Origin: Actinomycetota bacterium
GTDB lineage: Bacteria > Actinomycetota > Actinomycetes > Actinomycetales > Dermatophilaceae
Direction: 5' to 3'
NCBI GenBank assembly: GCA_020160805.1
Contig: JAIUPO010000009.1
Location: forward strand, 62,001-126,000
Length of the DNA stretch: 64,000 nt
How positions within the stretch are numbered: position 1 is the first letter of the stretch; each line of letters begins with the position of its first letter. This document shows positions 27,911-37,107 of this stretch, piece after piece. Both the position numbers and the translations under genes were made by a program. A model generated the notes under the pieces. That model saw only the letters and a program-made list of their open reading frames with translations. It was not told the DNA's origin and did not search any database.

Positions 27911-27992
27911 CCGCCACTATGCCAATGCCCGGCGCGGACCACTCGCTCCACGGTTACCTCCCGGCCTGGGCACACCTTTTGGCATAGCGGCG
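27911..27992. terminator. inverted repeat between convergent genes
   Basis: CGCCACTATGCCAA near 27912 pairs with TTGGCATAGCGGCG near 27979, with one mismatch and a GC-rich loop of about 50 bases. It lies between the SDR and CotH-like genes and may terminate both. Confidence 0.45.
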
Positions 27993-28026
27993 AACACCCT
28001 GGCGACTCGATGCGTGAGGCACGGTC

Positions 28027-29286
28027 CTAGCCGAGGAAGGCAGCGATGGCGGCCTTGTCGGAGGCGATGGTGTCGGCGCCGATGTTGTGGCCGGCGACGT
28101 CCGTGAGCATGGCGGCGATGGTGTTCAGCCGCTCGGCGGCATAGCCACTCGCCAAGAGCTCTTGCCGAAGCCGTTGCGCGGCAGTGGTTTTCCGCGCCGC
28201 AAAGTCCGCGTTGGCTTCAAAGCGGCGGGAGAGCACATTGCCGCTCTGGTTGCCGCGGTTCGCGCCGCCGGGTGCCATCCCGCCGCCCGGAGCGCCGCCG
28301 CCTTGCTGGCCACCGGGTCGGTTGGTGACACCGAAGGTCAGATTGTGGTCCCAGCCGACGACTCTCATACGCCTCGTCGGCGCGGCCCACCACAGATAGG
28401 AGTTGTTGCCCGGCCCGTCGATCGCGTCGTAATTGCCGATCAGATCCTCGAAGGCGAGATAGGTCGCAAGGGCGTCGACCTCGACGTGCTCGCCAAGGCC
28501 CGAGGCGAAGCCCGCGTCGTCAATGTCGTTGACCCACTTCAGGAAAGCGATCAGCGGCGTGAGATCGTCCTCGCCCGCCTCGACGTCGAAGCGGTCGTCA
28601 TATGCCGCCGCGTCGTCGCCGAGATAGTCGTAGTTCGACTGGGCCTCGGCCTTATAGAGAATGCCCTCGGTGTCGAACGTCCGCGCCACCCAGGGGTCGG
28701 ACGGTTGCTCCATGATCAGCCGCAGCACCGGGGTCGCCCCGGCGACCGAGACCGCGGCATACGACCAGGGCTGCGACGGCATACCCGCCTTCGCCATCAA
28801 GTCGAGTGACATCGCCTCGTTGAGAGCGGAGGCCGAATTGTTCAGCCGCACAACGATTTCCGTGACGTCGCCGTGCGCCTGACCATCGACATACTTGTCT
28901 AACCGCACGAGCCATGGGTATGCGGATGCGCTCGATCCCGTCGCCACCCGCCAGATCGTGGAATTGCCCTTCAGGCGCACCCCGCAGCGCTCGTATGTCG
29001 TCCCGTCGATCGTCACGCCCGCCTCGACCCAGTCCTTGGAGCGGTCGCTTTGATAGGCCGCAAGGATCGACTGAAAGTCACTGTCGGACAGCGAGATATC
29101 GAGAGTATGCAGCCGGGTCGAGTCGAAGACGCCGGTGGCGGTGCTCTGGGCGGCCGGCTCCGCGGACGCGGCCGCGCCGGATGCGGTGCTGGTGTCGGCG
29201 CCGGATGAGCATGCGGCCAAACCGACGACCACCGCAGCTCCGGCACCCCAGCGCAGCATCGATCGCCGGTCGAGTGTCTTTGTCAT
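28027..29286 (-). CDS. exported CotH-like kinase-family protein
   Basis: The 419-residue protein starts with a twin-arginine-like lipoprotein leader (DRRSMLRWG... then LAACSSG) and a low-complexity linker. The body has CotH features: CGVRLKGNST, RLDKYVDG, NNSASALNEAMSLDLMAKAG, and the C-terminal VGWDHNLTFGV. A Gly/Pro/Gln-rich stretch (about 330-355) precedes the final helical part. CotH-type proteins are atypical protein kinases or spore-coat related in Bacillus; in actinobacteria their role at the cell surface is unknown. ATG 29286 is chosen to give the signal peptide. Confidence 0.78.
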   Translation of the reverse strand: MTKTLDRRSMLRWGAGAAVVVGLAACSSGADTSTASGAAASAEPAAQSTATGVFDSTRLHTLDISLSDSDFQSILAAYQSDRSKDWVEAGVTIDGTTYERCGVRLKGNSTIWRVATGSSASAYPWLVRLDKYVDGQAHGDVTEIVVRLNNSASALNEAMSLDLMAKAGMPSQPWSYAAVSVAGATPVLRLIMEQPSDPWVARTFDTEGILYKAEAQSNYDYLGDDAAAYDDRFDVEAGEDDLTPLIAFLKWVNDIDDAGFASGLGEHVEVDALATYLAFEDLIGNYDAIDGPGNNSYLWWAAPTRRMRVVGWDHNLTFGVTNRPGGQQGGGAPGGGMAPGGANRGNQSGNVLSRRFEANADFAARKTTAAQRLRQELLASGYAAERLNTIAAMLTDVAGHNIGADTIASDKAAIAAFLG

Positions 29287-29487
29287 AGCCCCATGGCACC
29301 CCTGGTGTCTACGGGCCACCCTTGCCCCGGCTGTGCGGCGCCTGTGACATTGGCCCTGCGGCCAGACGGTCTTGGGCTGGGTGGCCCGGCGGTCAGGCGG
29401 GCAACTTCGGGTGGGAAATGTGCGCTTCGGGTGGCCTAGAAAGTGGGGTGAACCTCAGGTTTCCGGCATCCGGAGAGAAATAGCGAG

Positions 29488-29558
29488 AGCCGGTGACGGG
29501 AATCGAACCCGCGTGTCCAGCTTGGGAAGCTGGCGCTCTACCATTGAGCTACACCGGC
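29488..29558 (-). tRNA. tRNA-Gly(CCC)
   Basis: A cloverleaf is readable on the minus strand. The acceptor arms are GCCGGTG and CACCGGC, the discriminator is T, the anticodon loop is TTCCCAA (anticodon CCC), and the T-arm contains GGTTCGATTCC. The 3' CCA is not encoded. Confidence 0.95.
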
Positions 29559-29624
29559 GCGCCCGGGGGCGAACCAGCGGGCCCGGGAAGTCTAACCCAG
29601 TCTCGCGGCCGACCCGGCAGGGTG

Positions 29625-30596
29625 TCAGGGCAGGGCCAGCGCCATCCGGCCGGTCCACGAGCGCAGGGTCTCGAGCATCGCCGGGGAGGCCACCTCGATG
29701 GTGAAATGGGCATCGAGTTTGCCCAGAGCGACGAGCACCCAGGCGGCATCGCGGGCCACCAATTCCACCTCGCACGTGCCGGCGTCCAGCGGCGTCACGC
29801 TCGCCCAGCGGCCGATGAGTGCCTGCGCATCGGCCGCGGCGAGATGCACGAGCGCGCGGACGCGATCCTCCTCGCGGCCGGCCTGCTTCAACCCCGCGCG
29901 GACGTATGCCGCCGCGTCACCCCCGGGGATTTCGCGTTGCCGGAAGCGTGCCCGGGTGCCCTCCGGTTCGCGAAGCCGATCGAGGCGGAAGGAGCGCCAA
30001 TCGGCCCGGTCCAGGTCGTGGGCGACGAGGTACCAACGGCGCCCGACGGTCACGAGTTTGGCCGGCTCCACATGGCGGATGACCTGCGCGTCGGCACCGT
30101 CGCCGGACCGGGCGACATACGTGAAGCGCAGTCGCTCTGAGTCCCGAATCGCTTGCGCGACAACGGCAAGCACGGATGCATCGATCTCCGGAGACTGGCC
30201 TAATGGCGAGTCGACGGTGACTGCGCGCAGCGCCTCGGCCCGGCGGCGCACGCGCGGCGGCAAGACCTGCACGACTTTGCCGAGCGCGGAGAGGGTCGAG
30301 TCCGCGAGCGCGCCCGACGCCGAACTGGCGGCCGCACCGAGGGCCACGACCATCGCAATCGCCTCCTCTTCCTCGATCACCAGCGGCGGGAGCGAGCCAC
30401 CGCTGCCCAGTTGGTAGCCGCCCTCGGTCCCGCGGCTGGACGAGACGGGATAGCCCAGGTCGCGCAGCCGCTCGACATCTCGGCGCAGGGTGCGCTCTGA
30501 AACCTCCAACCGATCGGCCAACTCCGGCCCCGGCCAAAAGCGGTGCGACTGCAACAACGTGAGCAGCCGAAGGGTCCGCGAGGACGTGTTCGCCAT
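29625..30596 (-). CDS. WYL-domain transcriptional regulator (YafY type)
   Basis: The 323-residue protein has an N-terminal HTH_11 (RTLRLLTLLQSHRFWPGPEL, then VSERTLRRDVERLRDLGYPV). A WYL sensor domain follows (about 140-225), with the region FTYVARSGDGADAQVIRHVEP, the characteristic RRWYLVAHDLDRADWRSFRL and RLREP. A WCX-like C-terminal part completes it. WYL domains bind nucleic-acid-derived or small ligands. The gene diverges from a DHA2 pump, and a GGTCA-N5-TGACC dyad lies between the two starts, so it probably regulates that pump. Confidence 0.87.
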   Translation of the reverse strand: MANTSSRTLRLLTLLQSHRFWPGPELADRLEVSERTLRRDVERLRDLGYPVSSSRGTEGGYQLGSGGSLPPLVIEEEEAIAMVVALGAAASSASGALADSTLSALGKVVQVLPPRVRRRAEALRAVTVDSPLGQSPEIDASVLAVVAQAIRDSERLRFTYVARSGDGADAQVIRHVEPAKLVTVGRRWYLVAHDLDRADWRSFRLDRLREPEGTRARFRQREIPGGDAAAYVRAGLKQAGREEDRVRALVHLAAADAQALIGRWASVTPLDAGTCEVELVARDAAWVLVALGKLDAHFTIEVASPAMLETLRSWTGRMALALP

Positions 30597-30620
30597 GTCC
30601 CTCAGTATGAATCGGAATCA

Positions 30621-30635
30621 GGTCAAAAAGTGACC
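30621..30635. promoter_or_regulatory. dyad operator between WYL regulator and pump
   Basis: GGTCA-AAAAG-TGACC is a perfect 5-bp-arm dyad, 25 bases upstream of the regulator start and 63 upstream of the transporter start. It is a good candidate binding site for the WYL protein. Confidence 0.5.
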
Positions 30636-30698
30636 GGAAGTCTGAATAGCGTCGTTGGTGCACGACATCGACCGGAACGACTCGAAAGGCAGATCCGC

Positions 30699-32192
30699 AT
30701 GTCCACCACGCTTGTTCCATCCCGCACCGACGCCCCAGAGGTGCTCGACGTGCACCCTTCGCCCCAACCCGTCGCTGGCCGGGCCCGCACGCTGGCCTTG
30801 GTCAGCCTGCTGCTCTCCGTCACGATGGAGTTGCTCGACCTGACCATCGTCAATGTTGCTCTCCCGACCATCGAGGCGGCCCTCGGGGCCAGCGCCTCGA
30901 TGCTGCAGTGGGTGGTCGCGGCATACCCGCTGGCGTTCGGTATCGCCCTCATCACCGGTGCGCGCCTCGGTGACCGCTTCGGCCGCAAACGCGTGTTTGT
31001 CCTCGGCCTGATCGGCTTCACCATCGCCTCCGCCGCCTGCGGATTCGCCCCAAGCATCGGCGCACTCGTCGCCTTCCGCGTCCTGCAAGGGTTGGCCGCG
31101 GCCGCCATGGTTCCTCAGGTGCTGACCAGCATCCAAGTGATGTATGCCCCCCACGAGCGCGGCCTGGCCCTGGGCTTGTTTTCTGGGCTTGCCGGGATCG
31201 CTGCCGTCCTCGGCCCGATCATCGGCGCCGTCCTGACCGAGGGTCCCGGCTGGCGCGCGGTCTTCCTCGTCAACGTGCCCGTTGGCCTGATCGCGATCGC
31301 TGCCGCTGTGCGCTTCATCCCCGAATCGCGCGCCGAGCGCCCGGCCCGCATCGACCTGCGCGGCGTCGCCGTGCTCTCCGGCGGCCTGTTCGCGATCCTT
31401 TATCCGCTGACGATGGGCCACGAGTTGGGCTGGCCGATCTGGACGTATGCCGCCATGCTCGCTGGCCTGGTCGTTCTCGGATTCTTCGTCGCCGCCCAGC
31501 GCCGCCACGAGCGCACCGGTGACGAACCCCTCGTGGCAACCGCGCTTTATGCCGGGCGGGCCTTCACCGGCGGTTCGCTCGTGGCTGCGTCGATGTTCGT
31601 CACGACGGGCGGCTACTTCCTCGCCTCGACCCTCTATTTCCAGATCGGTCTCGGATGGTCGGTGCTCAAGGCCGGCCTGGTGAACCTGCCCTTCGCCATC
31701 GTCTGCACCGTGACCGCTGGGCTGGGCGCGACCGTCCTGCTCGCGCGTCTCGGGCGCCGGGTCCTGGCGCTCGGCGCCGCGATCATGGTCCTCGGCTTCG
31801 CCGTGCTGGCACTCGTGGTGCGCAGTGCCGACGCCATGACCTCGGTCTGGGCGTTCGTCCCAGGTCTCGCCATCGTCGGCGCCGGCTTCGGCTTCGTCGT
31901 TTCCTCTGCAGCGCCGGTGGCGTTGGCCCGGGTTCCGCTCGAGCGCGCGGGGGCGGCGTCCGGGCAGTTCAATACCACCGTGCAACTCGCCAACGCCATC
32001 GGCGCGGCCGCCTTGGGCACGCTCTTCTTCGAGGTCGCGGCGCGTCACCTGACGGCAGGCCCGGCCGACGCTTTCGGTCGCGGGTTCCTGCTGGTGCTGC
32101 TCGTTGGCATCGCGATGATGGGCGTCGTCATCGCGGCGACGCGGATCGTCCCCGAGGACGTCCAGAACGGCCTGCAGCCGGGCGCGCACTAA
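30699..32192 (+). CDS. DHA2-family MFS drug transporter
   Basis: The 497-residue protein has about 14 helices and DHA2 motifs: [20 protein letters not shown] in helix 1, [14 protein letters not shown] (motif A), [17 protein letters not shown] (motif C). ATG 30699 is preferred because upstream residues are non-hydrophobic and out of family. It diverges from the WYL regulator gene, which likely represses it. It should export a cationic dye, antibiotic or antiseptic using proton exchange; the substrate is unknown. Confidence 0.87.
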   Translation: MSTTLVPSRTDAPEVLDVHPSPQPVAGRARTLALVSLLLSVTMELLDLTIVNVALPTIEAALGASASMLQWVVAAYPLAFGIALITGARLGDRFGRKRVFVLGLIGFTIASAACGFAPSIGALVAFRVLQGLAAAAMVPQVLTSIQVMYAPHERGLALGLFSGLAGIAAVLGPIIGAVLTEGPGWRAVFLVNVPVGLIAIAAAVRFIPESRAERPARIDLRGVAVLSGGLFAILYPLTMGHELGWPIWTYAAMLAGLVVLGFFVAAQRRHERTGDEPLVATALYAGRAFTGGSLVAASMFVTTGGYFLASTLYFQIGLGWSVLKAGLVNLPFAIVCTVTAGLGATVLLARLGRRVLALGAAIMVLGFAVLALVVRSADAMTSVWAFVPGLAIVGAGFGFVVSSAAPVALARVPLERAGAASGQFNTTVQLANAIGAAALGTLFFEVAARHLTAGPADAFGRGFLLVLLVGIAMMGVVIAATRIVPEDVQNGLQPGAH

Positions 32193-32306
32193 CCGCAGCC
32201 ACCGCGTCCGAACCCGGCTATCCAGCCCGAGCTGGCCGCCCCGCCCGAGCCCGCCGGTCCGGCATCCGCCGGACCGGCGGGCTCTGCGCTGCCGCCGCGC
32301 GATGGG

Positions 32307-32312
32307 TAGGTT
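32307..32312 (+). promoter_or_regulatory. -10 box TAGGTT of dcd, leaderless
   Basis: TAGGTT ends 7 bases before the GTG start at 32320. No Shine-Dalgarno sequence is present, so the dcd message is probably leaderless. Confidence 0.5.
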
Positions 32313-32319
32313 TGCCCCC

Positions 32320-32895
32320 GTGCTGCTCTCCGATCGTGACATCCGGGCCGAGATCGACAACGGACGGGTCGTCCTCGACCCGTGGGATGCGTCGATGATC
32401 CAGCCGAGCAGCGTCGATGTGCGGCTCGACAAATACTTCCGGCTGTTCGACAACCACAAATATCCCGTCATCGACCCGGCCCAGGACCAGCCCGAGTTGA
32501 CCCGCCTCGTCGAGGTCGACCCGGCCGAAGGATTCGTGCTGCACCCGGGCGAGTTCGTCCTTGGCTCAACGCTGGAGACCGTGACCCTGCCCGATGACCT
32601 CGCGGCTCGCGTCGAGGGCAAGTCCTCCCTCGGCCGGCTCGGGCTGCTCACGCACGCCACGGCTGGCTTCGTCGACCCGGGATTCAGTGGCCACGTCACC
32701 CTCGAGCTGTCCAATGTCGCGACCCTGCCGATCATGCTGTGGCCGGGGATGAAGATCGGCCAGCTCTGCTTCATTCGCCTCTCCAGCCCGGCCGAGAATC
32801 CGTATGGCAGCGCGGCCTACGGATCGCATTACCAAGGCCAGCGCGGCCCGACCGCCTCACGCAGCTTCAAGAACTTCCACCGCAGCGAGGTCTGA
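32320..32895 (+). CDS. dcd: dCTP deaminase, probably bifunctional with dUTPase activity
   Basis: The 191-residue protein starts [18 protein letters not shown], as in mycobacterial Dcd. It contains [17 protein letters not shown], the active-site loop [33 protein letters not shown] with the catalytic Glu, and the C-terminal [11 protein letters not shown] that closes over substrate. The THATAG motif matches the bifunctional dCTP deaminase-dUTPase of mycobacteria, which converts dCTP directly to dUMP. GTG 32320 is chosen by alignment with family starts and the promoter position. Confidence 0.9.
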   Translation: MLLSDRDIRAEIDNGRVVLDPWDASMIQPSSVDVRLDKYFRLFDNHKYPVIDPAQDQPELTRLVEVDPAEGFVLHPGEFVLGSTLETVTLPDDLAARVEGKSSLGRLGLLTHATAGFVDPGFSGHVTLELSNVATLPIMLWPGMKIGQLCFIRLSSPAENPYGSAAYGSHYQGQRGPTASRSFKNFHRSEV

Positions 32896-32908
32896 CCCGA
32901 CTTCGGTC

Positions 32909-32970
32909 GCAGATTTAAGGTCTGAGCTTTGGCACTACATATGGGGCCAAACCTCAGACTTACCTGCCGG
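32909..32970. terminator. hairpin between convergent dcd and MFS genes
   Basis: AAGGTCTGAG...TTTGGC pairs with GCCAAA...CTCAGACTT across a short loop containing CATATG. It lies between the two convergent stops and is a plausible bidirectional terminator. Confidence 0.55.
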
Positions 32971-34375
32971 TACGCCCCCGCGTGCCCGCCAGCCCAAACC
33001 AACTGACGATGCCGCCGCCGGCCAGCAGCGCCGCGCAGGCGAGCATCGCGGGACGGTAGCCGGCGGTGAAGGCGGCGGGATCGGCATACGCATCCCCGGT
33101 TAGGCCGACGAGCGGCGGCAGGGCGGCCACGGCGATCAGGGAACCGGCCCGTGCGACCGCATTGTTGATGCCCGACGCCGTCCCGGCGAGCCGGTCGGGC
33201 GCGGCGGCGAGCACAGCGGCGGTCAAGGGCGAGACGAGCGCCGCGAGGCCCAACGCAAACAACACCATCCCCGGGAAGACACCGGTCCAATAGCGCGTCT
33301 CGGCACCCACCCCCGACATCAGCGCCACCCCAACGGCGCACACCAGGGGCCCGACCGTCATGGGCACGCGAGGCCCGATCCGTTGCCCAAGCGCGGCCGC
33401 GCGAGACGAGAGGGCGAACAGGGCCGCCGTCACGGGCAGGCTGGCGAGTCCCGAGGCCATCGGGCTGAAGCCTGACGAGACCTGCAACTGGATGACGAGG
33501 AAGAACATCACGGCACCCAGCGCGCCATACACAAGGAAAGTCATGCCATTCGCTGCGGAGAAGACCCGCGAGCCGAACAAGTCCATGGGCACGAGCGGAC
33601 GTGGTGCTCGCCGTTCGTATGCCGTGAACCCCGCCAGCAGGGCCAACCCGCCGCAGCAGCCGAAGACCGTCCGACCGAGCGGTCCATCGCTCGCCCCGAT
33701 CAATCCCCAGGTCAGCAGACCCAGACCGGCCACGGTGAGCACCGCACCGACCCCGTCGAGCCCGCCGCTGGCCTGCGGATTTCGGCTCTCTGGCACGAAA
33801 CGCCAGACCAACAACATGACGGCCGCCGCGATCGGCAGATTGATCGCGAAGATCCAGCGCCACCCGCCGTGATCCAGCAAGAAGCCCCCGACGAAGGGCC
33901 CGAGGGCCGTCGCGATGCCCGAGGTCCCGGCCCAGGTGCCGATCGCCGCGGCCCGATCCTCGGCGGCGAAACTCGCCTGGATCACTGCCAGCGCGCCCGG
34001 TGTCAGCAAGGCACCCCCGACCCCTTGGATCACCCTCGCGAGGATCAACTGTGTCGGATCCTGCGCCACCGCGCACGCGAGGGAGGCGAGCGCGAAGAGC
34101 GCGATGCCCACGACATACACCCGCCGTCGTCCGACCCGGTCGCCCAGCGCGCCGCTGACCAGGATGAGCGCGGCCAGCGACAACAGATAGCCGTTAACCA
34201 CCCACTGCACCTGCGCGAGGGAAGCCCCCAACTCTCGGCCGATTGTCGGAACCGCGAGATTGACGACCGTGCCATCCAGCAACGCCATCCCCGAGCCGAG
34301 CGTCACGGCCGCGAGCGCGCCCCGGCCGGCGCGGGTGCCGCGCCGCAAGGGCTGTTGGGTTGGGAGACTTGTCAT
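32960..34375 (-). CDS. DHA2-family MFS transporter
   Basis: The 471-residue protein has about 14 helices, with MALLDGTVVNLAVPTIGREL in helix 1, GALGDRVGRRRVYV (motif A), a motif C helix near SGIATALGPFVGGFLLD and AINLPIAAAVMLL. This is the third DHA2-type pump in the window and the only one without an adjacent regulator. It converges with dcd. The substrate is unknown; multidrug export is the usual role. Confidence 0.85.
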   Translation of the reverse strand: MTSLPTQQPLRRGTRAGRGALAAVTLGSGMALLDGTVVNLAVPTIGRELGASLAQVQWVVNGYLLSLAALILVSGALGDRVGRRRVYVVGIALFALASLACAVAQDPTQLILARVIQGVGGALLTPGALAVIQASFAAEDRAAAIGTWAGTSGIATALGPFVGGFLLDHGGWRWIFAINLPIAAAVMLLVWRFVPESRNPQASGGLDGVGAVLTVAGLGLLTWGLIGASDGPLGRTVFGCCGGLALLAGFTAYERRAPRPLVPMDLFGSRVFSAANGMTFLVYGALGAVMFFLVIQLQVSSGFSPMASGLASLPVTAALFALSSRAAALGQRIGPRVPMTVGPLVCAVGVALMSGVGAETRYWTGVFPGMVLFALGLAALVSPLTAAVLAAAPDRLAGTASGINNAVARAGSLIAVAALPPLVGLTGDAYADPAAFTAGYRPAMLACAALLAGGGIVSWFGLAGTRGRTGR

Positions 34376-34498
34376 GACCGCGAAGACTAGATCCCTCGAC
34401 CGACACCCCCGCTAGCTCCGGCACACGGCTGGTCCACGCTCGAACCGACCTGGGCCACTACTCGCGACAGCCAATGGGAGCCGTCGAGGGCCCGCAGG

Positions 34499-35011
34499 TT
34501 ATGTCTGCGGCCCGTCGTCGCTTTCTGGCACCTCGAACTCGGCCTCGCCGCCGGCCGGGCGCACCACGAGAACATCGCATCTGGCCCTGCGGGTCACTTC
34601 CTCGGCCGTTGTGCCCAATAGGCGATCCGCCAGCGAGCGGTCATGCACGGCTCCGAGCACGATGAGGTCTGCCGAGCGCTCCTCGGCGACAGTCACTAGC
34701 GCCCTTGATGGGTCGCCGTCGATGAGTAGCGCGGCTGACACGACAGCGCCTGCTGCGCGCGCGACCTCGCTTGCCGCGGCCAGGGCCGCGTCGGCAGCGG
34801 CCCGGCCCAGGACTTGGCCGACCCGCGTATCGCCCCCGATAGCCGCCGTGTTGCGGGCGTCCTCGCGACGAGAAAGCGCCGCATAAGCACACACGATCAC
34901 CAGATTGGCGTCATCGCGGTGCGCCAACCAAGCGGCTCGAGCAACAGTTGGTGCGGCGAGGGCTGAGCCATCTGTTCCGACGACGATGGTGCGGTAGTCC
35001 TTCATGGTCAT
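34499..35011 (-). CDS. universal stress protein A family
   Basis: The 170-residue single-domain Usp begins YRTIVVGTDGSALA and has the ATP-binding pattern near the end (IVLGAVHDRS...LGTTAEEVTRRARCDVLVV), equivalent to the G-x2-G-x9-G(S/T) motif but with Ala/Val substitutions. It probably binds nucleotide, although with an altered loop. ATG 35011 follows a GGGAG site; a second ATG is at 35005. It is the last gene of an apparent operon with an SRPBCC protein and a sugar-type MFS transporter, 13 bases downstream of the latter. Confidence 0.85.
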   Translation of the reverse strand: MTMKDYRTIVVGTDGSALAAPTVARAAWLAHRDDANLVIVCAYAALSRREDARNTAAIGGDTRVGQVLGRAAADAALAAASEVARAAGAVVSAALLIDGDPSRALVTVAEERSADLIVLGAVHDRSLADRLLGTTAEEVTRRARCDVLVVRPAGGEAEFEVPESDDGPQT

Positions 35012-35024
35012 GATCCGCTCCCTT

Positions 35025-36413
35025 CTAGTGGCCGCCGGCCATCGGCATGGCCCCGACCTCGTCGACATCCCGCACAATGGGCGGTTCCTTGATCCATTGC
35101 ATGGCGAGAGCAGCGAGGCCCAGGAGAACTCCGGCCGCCGTGATCGCGTTATTCGGGTTGTCACCGAGCAGCGTAGAATATATCTTGCCGAAGGTTAGCG
35201 ACTGAATAAGCATTGGGATGACGATCATCATGTTGATGATGCCCATGTACACGCCGTAACGCGTTGAGGGGATCATGCGAACTGCCATGATGTAAGGCAC
35301 GCCCATGATCGATGCCCAGGCGATCCCCAGTCCGATGATGGGGATAAAGAGAGTGTATTTGTTGGTCAGGTGGGGGAAGATTACAAGGCCGACGGCCGCG
35401 AGTAATAGGGCCCCGGAGTGCACCATCTTGGCGCCCCTTCGGCGTGCGACAGCGACCAACGAGAAGGCTACGGAGAATGTGATGATGTTGTACCAACCAT
35501 TGACCAGGCCCGTCCAACCGCCTGCCTCGGCGAAGCCATCGGATTGAGAATCGGTGGTATGCCAGACAGATTTGGCGATAGATGCGGTGACGAACTGCCA
35601 GTAGCAGACCATCCCGTACCACTGGAATAGATAGACCAATGCCAGCTTGCGCAATTCGGTCGGCATTTCAACGACGGCTTCCCAGATCTCTTTGATCGCC
35701 GCGCCGACTCCGCCGCCTGCTTCTTTCCTCGCCTTGATGGCTGCGAGCTCTTCGGGCGTCGGGGGGATCTCTGGCGTCGTCAGCACAGACACCAAGACGG
35801 AGCCGATGGAGCACACGGCGCCGAGCATGAACGCGCCGACCGCCCAGTACGGGATGCCTGCATCGGTGGCGCCGTCAATGAGCTTCTGGAAAACGAAGAG
35901 CGACAGGTTGGCCAAGGTGATGCCGAAGCCGGTGAAGAACGACTGCGCCAGGAAGCCCTTGCCGAGCTGGCTTGGCGGCAACTTGTCGGCGATGAACGCC
36001 CGGTAGGGCTCCATGGCTGTGTTGTTGCTCGCATCCAACAGCCAGAGCAACAAAACCGCCATCCACAGCGCGCTGACGAAGGGGAAGAAAAATAGGCAGA
36101 ACGAGCAGCCCAGGGCACCAATCAAGAAGAATGGTTTGCGCCGACCCCACCTCGGGCTCCACGTGCGGTCGGACAATGCTCCGATCATGGGCTGAATGAG
36201 CAGACCGGTCATCGGGCCGGCCAGATTGAGAATCGGCAACTCCTCCGGTTTCGCATTCAGGAACTGGAAGATCGGATTTATGGCAGTCTGCTGCATGCCG
36301 AAGCTGTACTGGATTCCGAAGAAGCCAAAATTCATAAGGAGGATCTGCCGCATATCCATTAACGGCTTTTGCCGCACGATGGTCGTGTGCGTGATATCGC
36401 TTTGGGTGCTCAT
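35025..36413 (-). CDS. GPH/SLC45-like MFS sugar transporter
   Basis: The 462-residue protein has about 12 helices. It contains IQPMIGALSDRTWSPRWGRR, the GPH/sucrose-type cation symporter signature, and PYRAFIADKLPPSQLGKGF. A cytoplasmic loop (about 230-270) joins the halves. It is probably a proton-coupled glycoside or disaccharide transporter. ATG 36413 overlaps the stop of the SRPBCC gene (ATGA). Base composition is visibly lower in GC than neighbours and only one GCATAC motif occurs here, hinting at later acquisition. Confidence 0.75.
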   Translation of the reverse strand: MSTQSDITHTTIVRQKPLMDMRQILLMNFGFFGIQYSFGMQQTAINPIFQFLNAKPEELPILNLAGPMTGLLIQPMIGALSDRTWSPRWGRRKPFFLIGALGCSFCLFFFPFVSALWMAVLLLWLLDASNNTAMEPYRAFIADKLPPSQLGKGFLAQSFFTGFGITLANLSLFVFQKLIDGATDAGIPYWAVGAFMLGAVCSIGSVLVSVLTTPEIPPTPEELAAIKARKEAGGGVGAAIKEIWEAVVEMPTELRKLALVYLFQWYGMVCYWQFVTASIAKSVWHTTDSQSDGFAEAGGWTGLVNGWYNIITFSVAFSLVAVARRRGAKMVHSGALLLAAVGLVIFPHLTNKYTLFIPIIGLGIAWASIMGVPYIMAVRMIPSTRYGVYMGIINMMIVIPMLIQSLTFGKIYSTLLGDNPNNAITAAGVLLGLAALAMQWIKEPPIVRDVDEVGAMPMAGGH

Positions 36414-36904
36414 GATGCGTCCTCCCCGTTCGCGTACTCGCCCGTGCCGGCAAGGTAGTTCTGCAGTCTGGTGAGTTCTTTTTCCCAGCCCTCGCCGTGC
36501 CACCCGGCCACATCGGGGTCGTAGGGACCTTGGATGATGCGGAGTAATGTTCCTCGGCCGTCACGGCCATACTTCGTGAACTCCACCCGCAATTCCAAGG
36601 GAGTGTTCGGGTCGATACCGGGGTCGCCAGTGATGCGCTCGCGACTGACGAAAACATCCGGCTCGAAGTACTCCGTGTACACCCCGTCGGTGGTCACGCG
36701 TGTGCCAGGATCGTTGTCGCGCACCTTGACGTGCGTGTGGCGTCCACCGATTTGTAGGTCGCCGGCTACGGTCTCGGACTCCACATGCCAACCCGGGCTA
36801 CCGCGCCAACGTCGCAACTCCTCAGGAAGGGTCCACGCTCGAAAAACGCGATCACGTGGCACGTCGAACTGCCGTTCAACCACCACCATGACGTTCGCTG
36901 TCAT
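36410..36904 (-). CDS. SRPBCC (AHSA1-like) domain protein
   Basis: The 164-residue protein has the START-like fold pattern of AHSA1 proteins: VVVERQFDVPRDRVFRAWTL at the start, GDLQIGGRHTHV, YTEYFEPDVFVSRE, and a final helix HGEGWEKELTRLQNYLAG. The family binds hydrophobic ligands or assists other proteins; no specific role is known. It heads an operon with a GPH-type transporter (overlapping stop and start) and a UspA protein, an unusual grouping that may reflect uptake or handling of a glycosylated or hydrophobic compound. Confidence 0.75.
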   Translation of the reverse strand: MTANVMVVVERQFDVPRDRVFRAWTLPEELRRWRGSPGWHVESETVAGDLQIGGRHTHVKVRDNDPGTRVTTDGVYTEYFEPDVFVSRERITGDPGIDPNTPLELRVEFTKYGRDGRGTLLRIIQGPYDPDVAGWHGEGWEKELTRLQNYLAGTGEYANGEDAS

Positions 36905-36995
36905 GCTCGCTTCCCCTTTTCACCTGGGCGCTGCGCAACAGGCCCCGCGGCCATGCCTTTGCTCGCGCGACGAAGACTCTTCTCTCGACTCGCAC

Positions 36996-37019
36996 CTATG
37001 TAAATGGGCGTCCACATAG
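36996..37019 (-). promoter_or_regulatory. CTATGT-N12-ACATAG dyad in divergent promoter region
   Basis: Perfect 6-bp arms (36996-37001 and 37014-37019) lie about 92 bases upstream of the SRPBCC start, in the 203-bp divergent region with the osmoprotectant operon. This could be a repressor site for either operon. Confidence 0.35.
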
Positions 37020-37107
37020 TGACCTCCATCACACTGACCGGCTGTCCATCGAGGAGGTTGTCGGACTGCTGGATTAGCGTGTCAACCACTCTCGGGAAGG
37101 ACCGCAC

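Noticed and set aside
30618-32774. 718-residue minus-strand open frame
   Set aside because: It is antisense to the DHA2 pump and dcd, with low-complexity shadow composition.
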